Source: Scalesia atractyloides (taxonomy: Eukaryota; Streptophyta; Magnoliopsida; Asterales; Asteraceae). Taken from it: a stretch of DNA of 64,000 bases. The stretch is taken from contig CAMTDV010000003.1 in NCBI GenBank assembly GCA_947069175.1, forward strand, positions 28,856,853 to 28,920,852, in the 5' to 3' direction. The position numbers were made by a program, and so were the translations under genes. Shown piece after piece: positions 11,570 to 23,990 of the stretch (its first letter is position 1; each line of letters starts with the position of its first letter). A model generated the notes under the pieces. That model was not told the DNA's origin. It saw only the letters and a list, made by a program, of their open reading frames with translations, and ran no database searches.

Positions 11570-12040
11570 AGGGTATTACCTATAGGTGGGGTGATGCTCA
11601 GGAATCTGTGTTTCAGCATTTGAAGGATAAGCTCTGTAGTGCACCTATTCTAACTCTACTTGAAGGCACTGATGATTTTGTTGTCTATTGTGACACATCC
11701 ATTCAAGGGCTCGTTTGCGTGTTGATGCAACGCGAAAAGGTCATTGCTTACGCATCACGAAAACTCAAGGTTCATGAAAAGAACTACACTACCCACGACT
11801 TGGAGCTGGGAGTTGTAGTCTTCGCACTCAAGATATAGAGACACTACTTGTACGGTACCAAGTGCACAATTTACACCGATCACAAGAGTCTCCAGCACAT
11901 ACTCGATCACAAGGAGTTGAACATGTGGCAACGCAGGTGGGTCGAATTCCTAAACGACTACGAGTGCGCAATTAAATACCATCCAGGCAAAGCAAACGTT
12001 GTAGCTGACGCTCTCATCCAAAAGGAAACTAAACCTAAAC
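11570..12040 (+). pseudogene. Tekay RNase H domain
   Basis: Frames at 11608-11838 and 11848-12093 read [49 protein letters not shown], a stop at 11836, then IYTDHKSLQHI, NMWQRRWVEFLNDY and YHPGKANVVADAL. These are the conserved blocks of the gypsy RNase H (CDAS..GLG..L.Q, YASR.L, ..Y..HDLEL, TDHKSL, PGK.N.VADAL). Several Asp and Glu residues of the domain are visible, but the stop and shifts break it. Confidence 0.85.
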
Positions 12041-13090
12041 GTGTTCGCGCGTTGCAGCTTACTATTCATTCGAACCTCCATGAAGAAATCTGAAACGGTC
12101 AAGTTGAAGCTCGGAAGGAAGAAAAACTCTTGGCTGACTCCATGCAGGGCATGGAGAAGTAGCTCGAACTCAAAGATGACGGCATCCACTACTACATGGA
12201 ACATATCTGGGTTCCATTGTATGGGAGCGTACGAGAACTTGTGATGGATGAAGGCCTTAGACTGGTGGCCTAATATGAAAGCAATCATTGCAAAGTACGT
12301 TAGCAAGTGCTTAACTTGTGCCAGAGTCAAGATCGAATATCAAAAGGCATCAGGGCTACGACAACAACCGGATATATCAACGTGGAAATGGGAGCAAATT
12401 TCCATGGATTTTGTCACCGGCTTACCTAAATCTCAGAGCGGAAACAACACCATATTGGTGGTCATAGATCATTTGCCCAATTCTACACACTTCCTCACCA
12501 TTAAAGAAACTGACAAGTTTCCGAAACTTGCCAGCATTTACATGAAGGAAGTAGTTGTTAGGCACGGGGTGCCAACTTCCATTATCTCTGATCGTGACCC
12601 ATATTTCGCGTCCGAAATATGGCAAGCGATGAACAAATCCTTCAACTCACGTGTAGACATGAGCACAACTTATCACCCGAAAACAGATGGTCAAATGGAA
12701 CGTACCATCCAAACCCTAGAAGACATGCTGCGGACATGTGTCATCGACTTTAGCAACGGATAGGAAAGACACTTACCCTTGGTAGAAATTTCTTACAACA
12801 ACAGTTACCATACCAGCATTCAAGCTGCTCCGTTTGAAGCATTGTACGGACGGAAATGCCGATCACCTCGGTGTTTGCTCAGATCAGACAACGAATGGCG
12901 GCAGCTCGATACCGTCAGAAAACCGTTGGAATTCCAAGTTAGCGACAGAGTCTCGCTGAAAGTCTCACCTGGGAAAGGTGTAGTTCGTTTTGGAAAACAG
13001 GGCAAGCTTAACCCACGTTATATCGGACCTTCGAGATCACTGAGAGAATCTATACAGTGGCATATAGAATAACTTGCCTGAAGAGCTTAG
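12041..13090 (+). pseudogene. Tekay integrase
   Basis: The zinc-binding region is partly preserved (YVSKCLTCARVK, 12290 onward). The catalytic core at 12380-12760 keeps all three acidic positions: MDFVTGLP (D), SDRDPYF (D) and DGQMERTIQTLEDML (E). A stop at 12762 interrupts it; the C-terminal part continues at 12779-13072 with [31 protein letters not shown] spacing and LNPRYIGP, the GPY/F module. Integrase would insert the cDNA. Broken by stops although the core residues survive. Confidence 0.85.
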
Positions 13091-13169
13091 TGGTGTGCAC
13101 AACGTATTCCACGTGTCAAATCTAAAGAAGTGCTTATCTGATGAGACACTCGTAGATAACCATTCAAAG

Positions 13170-13432
13170 AGCTCAAGATCGATGACCAGCTTCGTTTCAT
13201 AGAGGAACCTGTTGAAATCATGGATCATGAGATCAAAGCACTCAAGCGCAGCAAGATTCCGATTGTTCGAGTTTGTTGGAACTCAAAGCGTGGCCCAGAG
13301 TTTACTTGGGAATGTGAAGATTAGATGATGCACAAGTATCCTCAGTTGTTCAAGGACAATGCATCCAGTACTGCAGCTACTACTGAATTTCGGGACGAAA
13401 TTCCAAATCAACTTGGGGATGATGTGACACCC
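13170..13432 (+). pseudogene. Tekay integrase C-terminal chromodomain
   Basis: 13179-13325 reads LRFIEEPVEIMDHEIKALKR, SKIPIVRVCWNS and GPEFTWECED, then a TAG at 13324-13326. This is the group of chromodomain found at the end of Tekay/Del chromovirus integrases, thought to steer integration to heterochromatin. The frame resumes after the stop with HKYPQLF and runs into GGGACGAAATT, the usual end of pol in this lineage. The domain supports the Tekay assignment. Confidence 0.75.
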
Positions 13433-13511
13433 GCGAAACGCTTAACCACACTAGTTTCTTCAGCGACTGTTTGCAAATTTCGGGACGAAATTTCTTTCAA
13501 CTTGGAGATGA
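13385..13511 (+). repeat. Duplicated 3' tail / polypurine region before LTR-C
   Basis: Two copies of the pol end/purine tract occur in tandem: TTCGGGACGAAATT...CTTGGGGATGATG near 13388-13424 and TTCGGGACGAAATT...CTTGGAGATGATG near 13478-13511. Each is followed by TGTGACA. Only the second leads into LTR-C. The first leads into ACCCGCGAAACGCTTAACCAC, the same sequence that abuts copia at the junctions before LTR-A and LTR-B. Confidence 0.65.
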
Positions 13512-15680
13512 TGTGACAACCCGTCACTTTGAGGTAAAAACTCGTTGTTCACTTTTATAAATTAAATGATATACTTATTATATTTATACATATCACGTCG
13601 AACCAACTGGATCTATTTGAATGTCTTGCTTGTCGCTTCAACCCACTCGCGAAACCCGAAACTTTTGAGGTCTAAAACATAGCGCGTATATTATGTTTTC
13701 ACATTTACTAATTCATTGTACATATATTAGTTTGTTTAAATAAATAATAATAATAAAAAAAATAATAATAATAATAATAATAGTAATATTAAAATGGATA
13801 TATATAAAGTGAAAAAAAATTATGCATATATTTTCTTTGGATGTGTGCAGAGCAAGAAAATCAGTTTTAACTTTCCCACATTTCAAGTGAAACTTTCGGC
13901 CACCTCTACAAAGAACAACCGCCAACATATTTATTTATTTATTTATTTCTTCATATTTAAATTACGTAAGTTGCATGTGGTTTCATACCTCTCAAACAAC
14001 AACAAACCCTACTCCTTCCCTTGGTGATTACGGCAGTAGCAGGCCTCCCCCCCATCGTCGCAACTCTCTTTCAAAGTTACTCTCTCCCCCTCTCATCTCC
14101 TCCCGGTTAGTATGTTTTTTTGTTATTTTTTCCGGTTTGTGGTTCTCGTACAAGGTTGCGTTTTTGTAATGGTTGATACATATGATGATGTGAAGTTATG
14201 ATGATTATATGAGTGTTTGAATTATGTGTTGATTAGATAAGTTTTGAGTTCGGCTAGTTGCTACAGGTAGGTTGGGGATGGATCTTGAAGGGTTGTGGGT
14301 TGAATTTTTACTGATTAAATAGTATAGATGGTGTATGATAATGATAATCTGCTGTAAATAATTGTTATGGGTCGTTGGGTGCATTAGTTGTTCGGTTGAG
14401 ATGATCGGATAACGAAAACAGATTCTGCCCGACAGTTACAGCCGACTATAATCCGGCTGTAACTGGGTCATAACTTAACGAATATTTAATTTTCTTGAGT
14501 CTATTACGTGGTATTTCGAAATATGTTTCTAATGGCATTGGAATCATGATTTTTGGATGTCATTTGCTATTTTAAATAAATTAATTCGTTTCAGCATCGA
14601 AATCTACATTTTCCAGCAGATTTTACGCGATATTTTTTGCTTCATAACTTGCAGCGTGTATTGATTTTTCTTATGAAATTTATACTGTAGATAGCCTTTC
14701 ATGTTTTAAGAATTTTCCCGATGGTTTCAAGTCAATCGGATAAAAAAGGAATTTTTAAGAAAAATTCAGCGGACAGGGGTCAGATTTCGACGAATCTGAC
14801 CACTGTTCCGTGTTTTATTTTTCATGGGGAATCTTTAAAGCATTAGGTTCTGAAAATTTTACAATAAATGGACGGGACTATTGGGCACTTTCTAATTTTC
14901 TTCGAATTTTTACAGTTTTGAAACTATATTAGAAAAATTCCCGAAAACTACGCAGGATTAACTGTCAAAGCAGAATTTTGATAACTTAACTTAACGTGCT
15001 TGTTTCTTGCGTGTGAGATCATATAATTTCCCATTGTGTTTGATGACTACATAATTGATGCTTAGTATGTGATATGCTATAGTGTTATGTGTGCATACAT
15101 TTGGTTAAATGGTTCATGTATATACGTGTTACGTGCAAAATGATAGATTTCGTGTAGGAATATAAGTGTTGCATGAACTCACTCTAATGGAATATATGAT
15201 AACTAGCTTAGGATGCGGTTGATCTTTTCGCTAATAATTGCATTTTATTTCTTACCGAGCAAAACAAAGGTGAGTTCACACCTTATTAAAAGCATGTATT
15301 CCCGGTGATTGGGAACCTCACTTTCCCGGGCATGGGATTCCCTAGTATTCCTGGGCTTGGAATACTGTTAAATGCTATTTATATTGCATGTCTTTAGCGG
15401 ATTAAATGAACTCTATCTGAAAGTCCCCACACATTATACCAATTAATCGTCGAGGCCTGGCAAACAGGATATTAGATGATAGCGCTATTAGGTTCGACAA
15501 ACCTCACACCATACCTGGGAGGACGGGCGTGAACTTTTATGCCTTGGCAACTGGTCAGTGACGATAGACATTGACTTGGGGCACAAACAACTTACACAGT
15601 CAAAGTTTCGGTATCACACAGTTTAGTAGCTTAAAGATGGGGTAGCTCCCCATGACGTGTTATATAAATTAAGTAATTTA
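13512..15680 (+). repeat. Tekay-type LTR-C, truncated at its 3' end
   Basis: It begins TGTGACAACCCG and follows LTR-A and LTR-B up to TTATATAAATTAAGTAATTTA, where it stops at 15680 against copia integrase; about 400 bp are missing. TATATAAA is at 13801-13808, hairpins are at 14434-14443/14455-14464 and 15344-15351/15359-15366. It carries a private insertion of about 70 bp near 14758-14826. Confidence 0.85.
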
Positions 15681-16912
15681 GATTTTCTTATAGCCAATCA
15701 ACGTTGTAGGTTTCCACAATCTGCTTTATGATCTTGTTGTAGATACGATATGTAGTTTTTACATTAACCAATGAAATAGCATGGATCCCCTCTTGCATCA
15801 AACTTTCCCTTAGCATCCATAAGTAGAAGAACACAAGGAGAACTAAAGGTTCTGAAATGTTGTACAAAAGGCTTTTGTCCTTGAACTATCTCATAAGGCA
15901 TTTTCATGTGTCCTTTGCTGATCAAAGAATGATTTTGAACATAATAGACGGCGTTCACTGTTCTGCCCAAAATATCAATGGAAGAATATAATATACTAGC
16001 ATCATTCTTGCAGCTTCAATGAGAGTTCTATTTCGCTTTTCAGCAACTCCATTTTGTTGAGGAGTTCGAGCTTCACTATATTGACGGTTAATTCCCTTTG
16101 AGGAACAAAATCACATTGTTTAGCATTCTTGAACTTGTTCGATTTTCGTATCGAATAATTTTCACCCTCCCATTCGCCTGATTTTCAATGAGAGTTATAA
16201 ATCTCTTGATCAACCTTGCTGTTTCACTCTTGTGTTTGAAGAAAAACACCCAAGTAAAGCATGAGAAATCATCAGTTATGACCAAGCACATGCCTTTCCT
16301 CCAATGCTTAGCACATTGATAGGACCAAAATGATCCATGTGAAGTAGTTATATAACTTAGGAAGTCAAGTGCATGAGTTTAGGCTTATGAGACTTGCGAT
16401 GTTGTTTACCTCGAGCACATGATTCACATTTTTCAATTTGCATGAAATCTCTAATAGGTAAATTTCTAACTAAACCTCCTTTTGCAAGTTGATTAAGATT
16501 TTTCATGTTGAGATGACCCAGGCGATGATACGATGCCATGACATAGCATCATGTTCAGCGATCTTCTAGAAAAGCCATATAATTTGACCAGTAGCGGCTT
16601 TATTCATGTCAATGACGTAAGCATTACCCCTTTGTTCTACTTCAATGAGAAGCCAATCGTCCAGTATCACAGTCCCTAGTTTCAACACTACACAACCCTT
16701 TTTGGTGTAATGAACCCATAAACCTTTATCACACATCTAAGACATGCTTAAAAGGATATGTTTCAGTTTTGGAACATTATTTACATCTAAAAAGCTGAGA
16801 ACCCCATTTCAAATTGTACCCTTCATCGTGATTCTACTAATTCACCTCCCGCAAAGTTGACAAATCCACCGTCAAATATTTGATGTCATTCAACTGGGAA
16901 ATGTCTCCTGTC
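15681..16912 (-). pseudogene. Copia C1 protease end and integrase
   Basis: From 16912 leftwards the minus strand reads MTGDISQLNDIKYFDGGFVN (just after the protease DSGCSRH block found at 32443-32480), CDKGLWVHYTK, LDDWLLI, YVIDMN, then the integrase zinc finger (NLNQLAKGGLVRNLP, CESCARGKQHRKSH), SEARTPQQNGVAEKRNRTLI with the catalytic Glu, and YFIG with YNVDWL at 15690-15780. These are the blocks of a Ty1/copia GAG-pre-integrase and integrase core in order. It is interrupted by several stops, by the Athila insertion at 16913, and by LTR-C at 15681. Confidence 0.8.
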
Positions 16913-16917
16913 ATGTG
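16913..16917. repeat. Target-site duplication ATGTG, left
   Basis: ATGTG directly precedes the TGA... start of the Athila-type element at 16918 and recurs at 32438-32442 directly after its ...GTCA end. Removing the element and one copy rejoins the copia C1 protease motif across the site. Confidence 0.85.
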
Positions 16918-18095
16918 TGACATGATGTCGTAGTCTCACGTAAATTTAATCCAAATACTACTAATAGTTAGTGGTAAGTGGGTATCGAACACATGGAGTT
17001 TATGGAATATGTGCTATCTAAAGTTTATACTAAATTAACTAATTTATCTAAGTTGCAAGAAAATGAATTCAAGATTTTTGGTGTTTTGGTTTTAAAACTA
17101 AACAAGTTGCAATTCAAATATTGGTTGTCAAACATATTAGAAGCAAGTAATCATCCTAAGTTTCCGGTTTCAATTAACATTCTTGTTTTAAATCCAACTA
17201 GAAAGAATCAGATAGACATGACTCGTGTATGACTATTTGTTCGTGATGAAAGGGAACTATGTACTCGGATTACAAAGATGCGAGGTTATTACCCGATGAC
17301 CAATTAACCAATATCCAACCCTAAACACTCCCGTGATATCTCAACTGTCAACGACACCAAGAACGTGCGATTAAGGCTACGATCAAAATATCAATCAACA
17401 GTTTACAAACAAATATTCAAACACCATAATAAACTACAAACATTGCAAGTCTTTTCTTCATGAAATTAAGGATAAAAACACAATTGTTTCTAGCAAACCT
17501 ACAACCTAGGATGATCACAATGAGTTTAGCCACTCATGGTCTTGCAAATCATCACACCATCAAATGTCATGTTCATATTAATCATAAACACCAAACAAAT
17601 GTTAGAAATTGTTCTTGAAGCAAATGGGACACTCAAAATCGCCTCTAGAACACTGCAAAAACGTCTCCAATGATTAACATGCCAAAAGCCTCTTGAAAAC
17701 CGGTTTAAAGAGGGCAGTTACACTTCTCGCAGGTCACCATCGTAAACTACGGTGCCCACCGTAGCTTACGGTGGTCAGAAATTTCCTTACGGCCCAAAGA
17801 GTCTGGCTTACAGTGCATAGAAGAGGTCAGGCCTCACCGTAAGCTACGGTGCCCACTGTAGCTTACGGTGGTCAGCAAATTTCCATTTTTCTTTCTTATC
17901 AACTCTCCATGTCTCCATCTTCTCTTGGCTGAGTGCAAGCTACCATCAAAGCACGTTACAATCGCTTGTTTATGCTCTTCGGTACCTGCAAAGCCATACA
18001 CACCATAGTTATCAAATCCTAATAATTAACCCAAATAAGTGTGGAATATTGATAGTTTTAAAGCACCTGAGGGTTGTCCAATGGACCACCCGTCA
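16918..18095 (-). repeat. Athila 3' LTR (left end)
   Basis: It runs from TGACATGATGTCGTAGTCTC to GGACCACCCGTCA and matches 31336-32437 along its length. The inner edge is followed by CATCCCCATACTTAACC, which on the coding strand is the purine-rich tract TAAGTATGGGGATG just before the 3' LTR. Near 17745-17875 it carries four copies of the quasi-palindrome ACCGTAGCTTACGGTG or its reverse, two more than the right LTR. Confidence 0.85.
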
Positions 18096-21000
18096 CATCC
18101 CCATACTTAACCGTTTCTTGCCCAAAGCAACACATCAAAAACATTTCCACTCTTAAAAGTGATCGAACTGTACACCAAACACAAACATGTCATCCAATTA
18201 TCAATTTACCATTATACAAAATGACACACCCCTCATAATAACTCTCCTCTCGGTGACAAAAAGGGACTAGCAAGATTGTGGCTAGATCACTCAATGCTAG
18301 TGCATGATTGTGCGACAATAAGCTTGTGTAATAATCAAATCTCCACCTACAAAATGCCTAACATACTTACGAATCAAAAGACTTTCGGGTTGTAACGAGG
18401 CTATGTGTAAGGGTGAAAATTTGTGGGATATATATGCATGTAGCTCATTGAATCGACCCGGTTTTATTATTACAAATAACAAAAACCACCATAACTACTT
18501 ACACACCTTCACTATCTTTTTCCTTCTTTTTTTCTCTTTTCATTTTTTTTTCTTTTTATTAACTATAAACATTGAACAATGAACACATACATATACAACA
18601 CTACACACTAAGCTCCTAAACCGGGTCGATCAATAGGTAGAATTTTTTTAGGACTTAGGCATGGGTTACAAATGAATGCTATAAAGCCCAATTTTGGCTA
18701 ATAATGACCAAACCCCCGTCCCTCTCACTACCAAGCTCATATATTTAGCTTATGAGGTCCAACCCCCCAAACCCACACTCTAACACATCCAGACGAGGCT
18801 ACCTTAATGCCCTTATCATCTTCATAAGCATGTTACACTTAGGTTTCGACAAGCATATATTACCCAAGCTCTATTAACACAAATCACACACTTCCACTCA
18901 AACCAAAGAATTAATTTCTAGTAAGCCTCCATGTGGCCCAAAAACTCACCATGAAAGGATAAAAAGGGATACCGATGTGTCATGCGGATTAGGGTTAATT
19001 TTCAAATTTGACAATTGTTTTACTTGGTTTTAAAAATTTTCAAAATATCAAAAGTTTACCCCATCCCCACACTTGCGATACATTGACCCCAATGTATGGT
19101 TTTGAAGGAAACGATCGCTAAAGCTACCTCAACCTCATTTTCAGCTCAACTCTTAAATCTTAATTTTTTTATAAACACAAATAAACACCACCAATACTAC
19201 CACAAACCATAACATGAATATCAACCACATTACACCACCCTTCCACCCAACTATCAACAAAAACAACCTATGTTTACAATAATATACAAAGGAAGAACAC
19301 CACCTGACTAGTAGTAGCGCGGCTGAGGAGGTCCAAAGATAGATGTCATCATCTCTGTAAACTCTCTTAATGCAAACGCACCGCTTCCACTAAAACTCCC
19401 ACCTTCTCCTCCTTGCTGCTGCTCGGCGTCCTACTGCTAACCGTATAGGGCATCCACCCATTGTGAGTGATGCAACGGTGGCGTGGGGTAAGAAATGCTA
19501 CCATCATAAGGTGGGAAAGTCGAGTAGTCCTTTGGTGGTGGGTCCACAACCGGTCGCCCTGCATGCCAATCAGCGTGCATTCGCTGGTTTGATCATCAAG
19601 GTACCGATTGTTTATCTCCTGTTCAAAAGCATAAGCATGGGTGCGATTCCATGATTCTTGTCGGTCAAAATTGTGCCTTAAAGCATGTTCCATGCTTGCA
19701 CCCATCCACGTCTAATGATCAAAAAAATGTCCTTTCAGACCCACTCCAACTATCGAATACAGGCGGACGCTGACTTTCAATCACCTCCTGCATTGTTCCT
19801 TCAAGAGCCCAATTTGGCTCATAAGGAAACCTTAAAAAGTCAAAGAAACCTCCAACATGACCACTACTCGAATCCCCCCATCCACATTCATGGGGGCCAC
19901 ATATGGATCATCCATATAATCTTCATCACCACTTGGACCCTCCTCTTCACTTTCGGGCTCGTCATCCCCCCCCGGTCTTAACGGCCGTGCATCGGCTTTC
20001 AACACTCTTCATCTTTGACCCTCACTTTTCAGCTTATGATACCATTAAGATTCAGTATATTTCCACCCAGCCCCCAACTGCTGCACATCAAATGGCTGAT
20101 CGCTGTTTTTTACTAATCCAAACATTATTCAACACTAGAAATCGAAAAGGAAACAATGGAGCCCCGGTCAACAAAGTGTATAACACCGACACTTCCGGAT
20201 GCCGCACCTTAGCTTTGTCAACCCGCCGTGGAATGGCATTCTGTAAACATATCACAAACATCAACTTCCCTTCAATTTTCAGATTCTTACGTTGAAGCTT
20301 CCCATTGGGTGGTACCAGGTAAAAACAAATAGTCCAACATTGTGTTCCACCTTTGGTACTTTTCAGGCTCAAAGTACAAATCCTCCAACCTTAGGATCAT
20401 GTATTGATTCACCGGTTTGCTATCAAACTTCGCGACCCTCCGCAATGAATCGAACGACATCTCCACTTAAATACCATTGACGGTTCCAATCAACTTCATT
20501 TTTGACGCACCCCTGTACGGAGGACATCTTAGAGTGGCCATCCACTCTTGAATTTCGGCATCATATAAATTTGTTCCCTCATAATCATAGTACTTTAATG
20601 TCGCTTCCTAAACTAAAACTTGAAACTTCTCAGTAACCCCAAACGAACCAAACTCTACCTCTCTAACCTCTTTTTCGCATATGAAGGCTTCCTTCCGTTG
20701 GGCTAACTTGTTGATTTGATCATTAAATAACTCGGCTTGCCATTCAGACGGTTGATCGTCCAAGGGCCCGGATGTCCACTTTGGTTTAGGACCCCTTTCC
20801 GGCACTTCCTCTTCATGTCTTCTTCTATATTAGTTTGCAAACCAACCTCCTTTTTCTTTGAGTTGAATTACTTGAACATCCAACCTTCTCTTTGCCTTTA
20901 TGTCACATGTTAATTCTGCAATGCATAGAAAAAAGAACACAAATCATTCCTCTTCTCATTAACCCACAATATCCCCACATTTGCTTATCACTATGGTTAT

Positions 21001-21642
21001 GGATAAAAGTTAAATCTCGTGTTTATCATTTACAAAAATTTGAACAACATTTCCCTAAATTAGTAAAATTATGCCCAACAATCCCATTTTTACCAAATGA
21101 CTTAGTTTCCATAACCACATCCATTCAAAACCCATCAAATTTATCTCAACAAAAAAACTATAAGCAAGTTTGGAATCAAAGGTAATGTAACACTTACAAT
21201 TCTACATTGCATCATCAATAATGTAAGAAAGTGCATACCTTTGCTTTGTAGAAGATATCAATACTAAGAATTTCAAGATTAACCAAAACCCACCAAGAAC
21301 CCTAAAATTTACGGACCCAAATGTCTAAATTGACCACCCAAACGTTGAATTCTTCAAGCACAATTTCAAAATCCCTTGCGAAATTTTAGTCAAGATTGAC
21401 CCAAAAATCACTCGATTTGGTGAAGCCCACAGTAAGCTACGTTGGAAACCGTAACCTATGGTGGTATCTGGGCATTTTTGTTTGAATTTTTTATATATTT
21501 TTTTAACTACAAACATTATGCACCCCCTCGAAAAACTCGTGTTGTCCTCAACACTATGTTTGAGAAATTCATAAGAACTTCCCCACACTTGTTTCAAACA
21601 AAAGTCAAAACGAGTTCGGACAACTACTTGAAAACAAACTAA
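18096..21642 (-). repeat. Athila 3' region, copy 1
   Basis: This 3.5-kb block aligns with 21851-24955 from CATCCCCA.ACTTAACCG to GAAAACAAACTAA. It is mostly noncoding and contains a broken env-like ORF (19367-20830). Relative to copy 2 it retains about 720 bp near 19397-20114 and lacks about 260 bp near 21436. The copies are similar but carry many separate substitutions and indels. Confidence 0.8.
19367..20830 (-). pseudogene. Athila env-like ORF, copy 1
   Basis: Minus-strand pieces in order are 20805-20608 (PKWTSGPLDDQPSEWQAELF, ICEKEVREVEFGSFGVTEKF), a shifted middle part, 20372-20088 (GKLQRKNLKIEGKLMFVICL, LYTLLTGAPLFPFRFLVLNN) and 19705-19367 (C-terminal part, no recognised domain). This resembles the ORF that follows integrase in Athila elements, called env-like by position and once proposed as an envelope; its function is unproven. 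I see no clear transmembrane segment here. It is broken by several frameshifts. Confidence 0.55.
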
Positions 21643-21850
21643 TTCAAGATTTTTGGTGTTTTGGTTTTAAAATTAAACAAGTTGCAATTTAAATATTGTT
21701 TGTCAAAAAGATTAGAAGCAAGTAAGTGAGGGTTGTCCAATGCACCACCCGTCACCAAGAAGTTATCAAGTCCTAATAATTAACCCAAATAAGTGCCGAA
21801 TATTGATCGTTTTAAAGCACTTGAGGGTTGTCCAATGGACCACCCGTCAC
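21643..21850 (-). repeat. Partial Athila LTR between the two 3' regions
   Basis: 21643-21721 matches LTR positions 17067-17147 (ATTCAAGATTTTTGGTG ... TTAGAAGCAAG), and 21722-21850 matches the LTR end (AATAATTAACCCAAATAAGTG ... GGACCACCCGTCA), including a short duplicated GAGGGTTGTCCAATG piece. The middle of the LTR is deleted. It marks where a full LTR once separated two internal regions. Confidence 0.75.
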
Positions 21851-23114
21851 ATCCCCACACTTAACCGTTGCTTGCCCCAAGAAACATATCAAAAACATTT
21901 CCAGGCATAAAAGTGATCGAACTATACACCAAACTCAAACATGTCATCCAGTTATCAATTACCATTATACCAAATGACACACCCCTCACAATAACTCTCC
22001 TCTCGGTGACATAAAGGGACTAACAAGATTGTGCTAGATCACTCAATGCGAGTGCATGATTTTGTGATAATAAGGTTGCGTAATAATCAAATCTCCACCT
22101 ACAAAATTCCTCACATGCTTACGAATCAAAAGACTTTCGGGTTGTAACGAGGCTATGTGTAAGGGTGAGAATTTGTGGGATATATATGCATGTAGCTCAT
22201 TGAATCGACCCGGTTTTATTATTACAAATAAACAAAAACCACCATAACTACTTACACAACTTCACTATCTTTTTCCTTCCTTTTTTTTCTCTTTTCATAT
22301 TTTTTCTTTTTTTTAACTACAAACACTGAACAATGAACACATACACATCAACACTATATACTAAGCTCCTAAACCGGGTCGATCAATAGGCAGAAATTTT
22401 GTAGGACATAGGCATGGGTTACAAATGAATGGTATAAAGCTCAATTTTGGCTACTAATGACCAAACATACATCCGTCTCACCACCAAGCTCATATATTTA
22501 GCTTATGAGGCACAACCCCCCCAAACCCACACTCTCACACATCCATATGAGGCTACCTTAATGCCCTTATCATCTTCACAAGCATGTTACACTTAGGTTT
22601 CGAAAAGCATAAATTACCCCAAGTTCTATTAACACAAATCATACACTGCCACTTAAACCAAAGAAATAATTTCTAGTAAGCATCCATGTGGCCCAAAAAC
22701 TCACCGTGAAAGGATAAAAAGGGATACCGATGTGTCATGTGGATTAGGGTTAAATTTCAAATTTGACAATTGTTTTACTTGGTTTTAAAAATTTTCAAAA
22801 TCAAAAAATTTCCTCCTTCCCCACACTTGAGATACATTGACCCCAATGTATGATTTTGAAGGAAACGATCACTAAAGCTACCTCAACCTCATTTTCAACT
22901 CAACTCTCAAATCCCAATTATTTATTTGTTTTTTTATAAACACAAATAAACACCACCAATACTACCGCAAACCATAACATGAATATCAACCACAATACAC
23001 CACCCTTCCACCCAACTATCAACAAAAACAAGCTAATGTTTACAATAATAATACAAAGGAAGAACACCACCCGACTAGTAGTAGCGCGGCTGAGGAGGTC
23101 CAAATATAGTGTCA

Positions 23115-23990
23115 TCATCCCTGAAGACTCTCCGAATGCAAACGCTCCGCTTCCACTATTTCTATAATCCAAACATTATTCAGCACTAGAAATCGAAATG
23201 GAAACAATGGAGCCCCGATCAACAAAGTGTATAACAACGGTACTTCCCGATGCCGCACCTCAGCTTTGTCACCCCGCCGTGGAATGGCATTCTGTAAACA
23301 TATCGCCAACATCAACTTCCCTTCAATTCTCAGATTCTTGCGGTAAAGCTTCCCATGGGTGGTACCAGGTAAAAACAAATAGTCCAACATTGTGATCAAC
23401 CTTGGGTGCTTTTCGGGCTCAAAATACAAATCCTCCAACCTTGGGATCATGTTGATTCACCAGTTTGCTATCAAACTTCGCCACCCTCTGCAATGAATCG
23501 AACGACATCTCCACTTCAATAACATTAACGGTTCCAATCAACTTCAGGTTTTACGCACCCCTATTCGGAGGACATCTTAGAGTGGCGATCCACTCTTGAA
23601 TTTCGGCTCATATAAATTTGTTCCCTCATAATCATAGCACTTTAATGGCGCTTCCCAACCTAAAGCTTGAAACTTCTCAGTAATCCCAAACGGACCAAAG
23701 TCTACCTCTCTAACATCTTTTTCGCATATGAAGGCTTCCTTCCGTTGGGCTAACTTGTTGGTTTGATCATTAAATAACTCGGCTTGCCATTCGGACCGCT
23801 GATTGTGCAAGGGCCCGGATGTCCACTTTGGTTTTGGAACCCATTCCGGCACCTCCTCTTCATGTTCTTCTTCTATATCAGTCTGCAAAACCAACCTCCT
23901 TCTTCTTTGAGTTGGATTACTTGAAGATCCAACCTTCTCTTTGCCTTTACGTCCCATGTTAATTCTGCAATGCATAGAAACAAAGAACAC
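23115..23990 (-). pseudogene. Athila env-like ORF, copy 2
   Basis: 23990-23577 reads MGRKGKEKVGSSSNPTQRRR, a basic N-terminus, then an acidic DIEEEHEEEVPEW, PKPKWTSGPLHNQRSEWQAE, CEKDVREVDFGPFGITEKFQ, ALGWEAPLKCYDYEGTNLYE. After a frameshift 23450-23115 continues with LEDLYFEPEKHPR, MLDYLFLPGTTHGKLYRKNL, AIPRRGDKAEVRHREVPLLY and FPFRFLVLNNVW. It is the better preserved copy, but the C-terminal third is deleted. The basic/acidic N-terminus looks more nuclear than secretory. Domain name is from memory of Athila ORFs. Confidence 0.6.

Larger units (their letters stand above)
6377..15680 (+). mobile_element. Tekay-type chromovirus (LTR-B, gag-pol, truncated LTR-C), dead
   Basis: Two long terminal repeats of the same family flank one gag-protease-RT-RNase H-integrase-chromodomain series on the plus strand, the standard Ty3/gypsy order with the chromodomain typical of chromoviruses. 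Coding parts carry many stops and frameshifts, and protease and RT have lost catalytic residues. LTR-C stops at 15680 against copia integrase sequence, and 87 bp of Tekay tail precede LTR-B, so no target-site duplication can be defined. This is an array formed by rearrangement rather than a clean single insertion. Confidence 0.8.
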
